Source: Actinomycetota bacterium
GTDB taxonomy: Bacteria > Actinomycetota > Acidimicrobiia > Acidimicrobiales > AC-14
DNA length: 35,570 bases
NCBI GenBank assembly: GCA_005888325.1
Contig: VAWU01000064.1
Coordinates: 4,832-40,401, forward strand
Direction: 5' to 3'
Translations under genes and position numbers: made by a program
Part shown: positions 31,241 to 35,570 of the stretch, piece by piece
Numbering within the stretch: position 1 is the first letter of the stretch
How the letters are laid out: the number at the start of each line of letters is the position of its first letter
Notes under the pieces: model-generated
What the model was told of the DNA's origin: nothing
The model's input: only the letters and a program-made list of their open reading frames with translations
Database searches by the model: none

Positions 31241-34175
31241 ATGTCGACTTCGGGTTCCGCCTACGACGCGTTCATCTCCTATTCGCACGCGGCCGACGGG
31301 CGTCTCGCACCCGCAGTGCAGACCGGTCTGCAGCGCCTGGCCCGGCCGTGGTACCGGCGCTGGGCATTGCGGGTCTTTCGTGACGACACGGGTTTGTCCG
31401 TAGACCCTCAGCTGTGGGGATCGATCGCTCGCGCCCTCGACGAGTCGGCATGGTTCCTGCTCATGGCCTCGCCGGAGGCGGCTGCCTCTCCGTGGGTCAA
31501 TCGCGAGATCGAGTACTGGTGCGAGCACCGGGATGCGAGCGCATCCTGCCTGTCGTTACCGACGGCCTGCTGGTTTGGTCCACTGCGCGCAAGGACTACG
31601 ACTCGCCACTCTCGTCGGCTTTGCCGCCCGCACTCCTCGGACGGTTTGAGGAGGAACCCCGGCATCTCGATCTTCGTTGGGCGCGCGACGAGACTCAACT
31701 CGACCTCCGGCATTCGCGCTTCCGACAAGCCGTAGCCGAGCTTGCCGCGCCGATACATGGCATGGCCAAAGACGAGCTCGAGTCCGAAGATGTCCGGCGC
31801 CATCGTCGTGCGATCCGGCTTGCCCGGGCCGCCGTGATCACTCTCGTCGTCTTGCTTCTCGCCGCGGCGATCAGCGGCGGATCCGCCATTCGAAATGCTC
31901 GCAGTTCACGTCGTGCGGAGCGGCGGGCTGAAGCCGAGGCAACCACGAACCTCTCGCGCCAGCTCGCCGCCAGCGCCCTCAACGCGATGAGCGGTGAACA
32001 GATCGATTTGGGTCTCCTCCTGGCGGTGGAGGCGAACCACGTGCAGCCGAACGCCCAGGCGCGCGGCAGCCTGCTTGCCGGCCTGCTCGCGCAGCCGACG
32101 CTGCGCCGTTTCCTGTATGGCTTGCGGGTTCCCTACAAGGTGCAGTTCAGCCCCGACGGGAACCTTCTCGCGATTGCCGCCTCCGACGGGATAGGGCTCT
32201 GGAACATGGTCAGTGGCCGCCAGCTGTCACCGCCGACGTCACCAGATGGGGGCTTTGTCCACGAGCTCGCAGTTCGGCCGGACGGCAAGGTTCTGGCCAG
32301 CGCGACGACGATCACGACCGCCGCAGGCCAGTCGCGAGAAAGCATCCGACTCATGGACCTCCCAGAACGACGGCCCTTCGGCACTCAACTGGAGACGGGA
32401 TCGCTCGAAGGCTCCGCCCTCGCATTCAGCCCCGACGGGCGTGTCCTTGCGGTGGGTGGGTCTCACTCGACGAAGCTCTTCGACCTCGCTACCGGCGGCG
32501 CGCTGAGCACATTCGACGAAGGGGCTCAGGCAATCGCTTTCAGCCCGGACGGAGCGCTGTTGGCATCGGCACATTTGGAAATCGGTCTGCACGACAGCCT
32601 TACGATCGCCGTCCGCGATTCGAGAACGGGCGCGCTACGCACTCCACCATGGCGGGGCCCTGGCTCCAGCTCGATCGGGGGATTCGTGAGCCTCAAGCTT
32701 GCGTTCAGTCCCGACAACGCTCGCTTGACTGCCCTCGACGTCGGCTCCGTGGCACCGATCATCGAGTTGGACACCGTCACCGGCAGGGCCATGACACGAG
32801 GCAAGTTGCCGACGCTCGCGGCCGATGACGAGCTCATTGCCGCCAGCCGAGACGGACGCTTCTTGGCCTCGCGAGCGGGTGACGGATCGGTGCAGCTCTG
32901 GGACGCCACCTCCGGAACAGCGGTGGGGAATCGTCTGCCCGCTCCGCTGGTGACGGGCATGGAGGGAGTGCGGGAGACGGCGGACTTCAGCCCGGACGGC
33001 AGCATCCTCGCGGTGGCGACCGCCGATGGCACCGTGCGGCTGTGGGCCACTCGAGAAGATCCGCTGCTCGCCAAACGCGTGATGCAAATCGATAGCCCGG
33101 GCGGCGTAGTGGGACTCAATCCGTTCGGTAGCTTCGCTGCTGTCAAGGGTGCTACGTCCGGGATCGAGGTCCTCGACGTGCAGCCTTCGCGGCCCGTTCG
33201 CCAGAACAGCCTCGTAACAACGGCGAAGCCGTTCACGCCGCTCGTGTTCAGTCCGGACGGTCGGCTCCTGGCCGCGATCAACGAGGAGGGGGCCGTCCAG
33301 CTCTGGGACGTGGCCTCCCGACGAACAGTCGGGCGCGCCAGCAAGCTGCCTCCGGACTGCAATGTCGTCAGCATGGCTGTTGCTCCAGGGAATCGCACGC
33401 TTGGGACTGCGTGCTCACCCAGCCACGCAGGGCCGGGAGCCGTCGCGCTGTGGGACGTGCGGTCAGGCGCGCCCAGACCACACTGGCCGGTACCGACCGA
33501 CATCACGCTGCCTTCAGACATCGCGTTCGGCCCCGACGGCAAGACCGTGGCGCTCGCCGGCGTCGGCGGCGGGTCAGCCGGCGAAGCGGCCTTGTGGACG
33601 TTGCATCCGGGCGACGGCTCCGTGGACCCGGAGGACGGCAGGACTGTTGCTCCGCAGTGAGCTTCGCGTCGAACGGACACGTGCTCGCATGGGCCGACGA
33701 CCGCCGAGTTGCCTTCTGGGATCTTCGGCGCGCCCGATCCACAGGTGAGTCGCTTGCGGCGAGATCCGTACGCCGCGTCACCTTCAGCCGCGATGGCACG
33801 GTCTTGGCGGCCGCAGGCCAAGACGGCGTCACCCTCTGGGACGTTCAGTCGGGCTTGCTCATCGGGAGAGCACTGATGACAGGTGATCAACTCACGCCTG
33901 ACCAGGCAACGAGTCAGACTTACTTTGATACGAGCATCGCCTTCGACCCGTCGGGTCGTGCTCTGATCGTGGCGTTCGTGTCGCAGACAGGCGCCGACCC
34001 GAACGGCAATCGCGTCGTGATCACGAGCTGGGACCTGCGGACTGCCACTTGGGCGCGTTTGGCATGCCGGGTGGCCAACCGTCAGCTCACCCGCGATGAA
34101 TGGAGGCGGTACGTCGGTGCGACCTCGTACCGCCCCGCCTGTCGCATTCCCCAAGGGGGACGCGGGGCCAACTAA
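31241..34175 (+). pseudogene. TIR-transmembrane-WD40 repeat protein, broken by two frameshifts
   Basis: Three frames form one about 978-residue protein from ATG 31241 (GAGGGGG 10 nt upstream). First comes a TIR domain (YDAFISYSHAADG, RVFRDDTGLS, SPWVNREIEYW with the likely NADase Glu89). At 31534-31537 one base is missing: CEHRD passes to ERILPVVTDG. Next are a linker (RHSRFRQAVAELAAPIHGM), a membrane span (AVITLVVLLLAAAISGG), a helical AEATTNLSRQLAASAL region and about 12 WD40 units, with repeated FSPDG and LWD. At 33597 a G is missing (TGG-GAC, i.e. LWDVASG); the next frame then gives the last blades and a typical ACRVANRQLTRDEWRRY end. It is a membrane-tied sensor of defence or cell-death type, now probably inactive, or the breaks are assembly errors. 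Confidence 0.85.
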
Positions 34176-34368
34176 CACCCTTGGCCTCCCGCGTTCTCGA
34201 CGTGACTTGAGCGACAAGCGGAAGGAGGGGATGAGGTCATCTACGCTGATGGCGGGAACCGTCGCCCGCGGTCGGGTGATCACGGCCATGGTTATCTTCT
34301 CTCCGAGCGTTGAACTCGAACGTGAGAGCGATCTCCGCCGCGAGATCCCGAGTCAAGGGCGGTTTCGA

Positions 34369-34442
34369 GGGCGCTTAGCTCAGCTGGCTAGAGCATCTCC
34401 CTTACAAGGAGGAGGTCGGGGGTTCGAGTCCCTCAGCGCCCA
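34369..34442 (+). tRNA. tRNA-Val (anticodon UAC)
   Basis: This 74-nt cloverleaf has acceptor GGGCGCT pairing with AGCGCCC, D arm GCTC...GAGC, and anticodon stem TCTCC/GGAGG around loop CTTACAA (anticodon TAC, reads GUA/GUG). The T arm GGGGG-TTCGAGT-CCCTC has one G-T pair. The discriminator is A, and CCA is not encoded (CAA follows). The TTCGAGT T-loop and GC-rich 3' half are a usual integrase attachment target. An integrase remnant starts about 100 nt downstream. Confidence 0.97.
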
Positions 34443-34544
34443 CAACACCCGCGTTGTCGCAGGTCAGAGGAGTCACCCACCTGCGCCGCAGTGATGGGAC
34501 GGTGAGCACACCGGATCAACACCTCCTAACTGGAGGAGAACGAG

Positions 34545-34965
34545 ATGCTCACCACCAACCACAACGCCGCCGACACCGAGGTCGGGTCCATCGCCCGGCT
34601 CGCGGAGTCGTGGGCCATCAGCTTGGTGGCCGAGAACAAGTCACCTCGGACCATCGGTGGCTACACCGAGACACTGCGCCAGTTCGCCACGTTCCTGGCC
34701 GCGCGGGGGATGCCCACGATCGCCAGCGCGGTCACGCGCGAGCACATCGAGGCCTACCTCGTCGACGTGCTGGCGCAACACCGCCCGTCAACCGCGGCCA
34801 CGCGCTACAAGGGCTTGCCTGCACGCGCACCGCTTCCGGCACTACTTCAGGACCGCGCGTTCCTGCCCCCTTACGTGCGACGGGCGCCCGATCGGCCTGT
34901 CGGCCGGAAAGCTCCAGGGGTGGAATAGCGCGTCAGGTCCGGCATCGACCTCCATCAGCGGATGA
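34545..34965 (+). pseudogene. Tyrosine recombinase/integrase, internally deleted
   Basis: ATG 34545 follows GGAGGAG. Residues 1 to about 90 are an intact SAM-like core-binding domain (SIARLAESWAISLVAENKS, RTIGGYTETLRQFATFLAARG, EHIEAYLVDVL, TAATRYKGL). At about 34812-34816 the sequence jumps, in another frame, to HAHRFRHYFRT, the HxxRH active-site motif that normally lies about 150 residues later. The catalytic core between them and the C-terminal Tyr are gone. The open frame of the first part runs on to 34928 without family sense. It is a decayed integrase of an element once inserted at the adjacent tRNA-Val. Confidence 0.75.
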
Positions 34966-35052
34966 TCGCTTCGCATACGGTCATCTCCGGGACGCCGGTC
35001 ATGGCATGACCCGTGCCCAAGCCGTTTCACCCGGATGACCAGCGCGGGAGAC

Positions 35053-35090
35053 ACGAGTCGCCGCCCAGGTGGGGGCACGGCGCGACTCGT
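35053..35090. repeat. Inverted repeat between the integrase remnant and the last gene
   Basis: ACGAGTCG (35053-35060) and CGACTCGT (35083-35090) are perfect inverted copies, extendable by CCG/CGG with a 2-nt bulge. It could be a terminator hairpin or part of an element end. The rest of 34966-35150 shows no gene I can support. Confidence 0.35.
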
Positions 35091-35150
35091 CCCCGAGACC
35101 GTGTCGTCACAGAACGACCCGTCGGCCGCGTCCCATTGACGCCTGCCATC

Positions 35151-35156
35151 TAGGTT
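35151..35156 (+). promoter_or_regulatory. Leaderless -10 element of the last gene
   Basis: TAGGTT ends 7 nt before ATG 35164, and no Shine-Dalgarno sequence precedes the ATG. TTGACG at 35136-35141 is too close to act as its -35. Confidence 0.4.
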
Positions 35157-35163
35157 CATGGTC

Positions 35164-35570
35164 ATGGCCACAGGTGACGAGATCCGATTTGCCACGATGC
35201 GACCCGTCGCGATCGCCGATCGCCAACTCACGCCCATCGAACTGGAGTCCTCCGGTGGCTCGCCGCATGTGCGCGTGGCCAAAGAGGGTGTGGTCTTCGA
35301 CACCGATGGCTGGTACGAGGTCTTGCTACGCGTCGACTGGGACAGCACCATTGCTGCGGGCACTCGTTTCAGCCATACCAAGATCCCTGGCCAAGAGCCG
35401 CTGCACAGCGAAGCCATCGACGCCCTGGTGCTGGCCCAGTTGAGCCAGGGTCGACAGCTCCTGCGGGGCAACAGCCTGTTCGGTCCCGACCGCACGACCT
35501 CGCTGGTGCTGGAGGTGTGGCAGGACAGTGGGCAGCCGCTGGCGGTGCGCTACGCCGAGCTGGTGATTCG
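35164..35570 (+). CDS. Beta-rich protein, possibly C1q/TNF-like jelly roll, cut by window edge
   Basis: 135 residues are visible from ATG 35164, and the frame is open to the end of the window. The sequence is made of regularly spaced beta-type strands: VVFDTDGWYEVLLRVDWDS, GTRFSHTKIPG, GRQLLRGNSLFG, SLVLEVWQDSGQPL and VRYAELVI. This pattern is like a TNF/C1q-type sandwich (a strand-start GWYEVLLRV, and QDSG.PL..RYAEL near the end). There is no signal peptide. It starts inside the presumed former element downstream of tRNA-Val. The fold guess is uncertain, and no function is proposed. Confidence 0.65.
   Translation, partial: MATGDEIRFATMRPVAIADRQLTPIELESSGGSPHVRVAKEGVVFDTDGWYEVLLRVDWDSTIAAGTRFSHTKIPGQEPLHSEAIDALVLAQLSQGRQLLRGNSLFGPDRTTSLVLEVWQDSGQPLAVRYAELVI

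Noticed and set aside
34873-34930. GTGCGAC sequence as a possible group II intron 5' end after the integrase remnant
   Set aside because: Only the first bases match the intron consensus; no domain V hairpin or reverse transcriptase is present.
34842-35495. A minus-strand open frame across the integrase remnant and last gene
   Set aside because: Overlaps a better plus-strand coding frame and reads as basic low-complexity sequence. Its tail looked vaguely element-like, but I could not tie it to any family.
1-35570. CRISPR arrays, rRNA genes, insertion sequences or a replication origin
   Set aside because: No regularly spaced repeats, rRNA-like segments, transposase genes or DnaA-box clusters were found on reading the window. 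Only an integrase remnant is present.

Overview
The window is a gene-dense, very GC-rich stretch of a bacterial chromosome. Heavy GTG/TTG start use, 4-base start/stop overlaps, leaderless-looking promoters and the gene content point to an actinobacterium. The amount of CaiB, acyl-CoA dehydrogenase, SCP2-thiolase and DUF35 coding would suit Acidimicrobiia, but that class assignment is inference, because no rRNA or taxonomic marker was compared.

Layout. (1) 1-7041, minus strand: a seven-gene lipid/acyl-CoA catabolic block. In transcription order it holds a ketosynthase/HMG-CoA-synthase-like protein fused to a DUF35 OB fold, an SCP2-type thiolase, a CaiB CoA-transferase, an acyl-CoA dehydrogenase with its own palindromic operator, a methylacyl-CoA-racemase-like CaiB protein, and two overlapping MaoC-fold dehydratase subunits. 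A divergent crotonase (7086) shares a 45-bp palindromic control region with the block. (2) 8000-10540, plus: TypA/BipA GTPase, a cold-shock protein with a long leader, and a small unknown protein. (3) 10674-15468, plus: a probable copper/envelope group with a His-rich membrane protein, a secreted membrane-anchored protein, a CopC-CopD fusion, and a YibE/F membrane protein broken by a 4-bp tandem duplication. (4) 15470-20054: zinc homeostasis. A Zur-type tandem box precedes a lipoprotein/ATPase/two-permease ABC transporter on plus. Facing it on minus is an operon of an ArsR/SmtB sensor, a 29%-histidine duplicated metal-binding protein and a Fur/Zur repressor. (5) 20154-26750, minus: a GH5 lipoprotein, then six genes with almost no spacing: a lipoprotein, a CPBP intramembrane protease, an orphan ABC-type binding lipoprotein, two unknown envelope proteins and Lgt. 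This coupled module is the best candidate for an undescribed system. (6) 26786-30972: housekeeping singletons, namely aldo/keto reductase, an unknown acidic protein, DUF72, Nudix, an RpoD-family sigma factor and DUF523. (7) 30973-35570: a decayed accessory region with a frameshifted fragment, a TIR-transmembrane-WD40 gene broken by two single-base deletions, tRNA-Val(UAC), an internally deleted tyrosine integrase directly after the tRNA, and a beta-rich gene running off the window.

Intergenic gaps are short. The largest without a convincing gene are 34176-34368 and 34930-35163, where I see only an inverted repeat and no gene. Many single genes have a TANNNT-like -10 element ending 6-9 nt before the start codon, which predicts widespread leaderless transcription. 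Three proteins outside the zinc genes are predicted to expose a histidine as their first mature residue, a copper-binding arrangement known from CopC.
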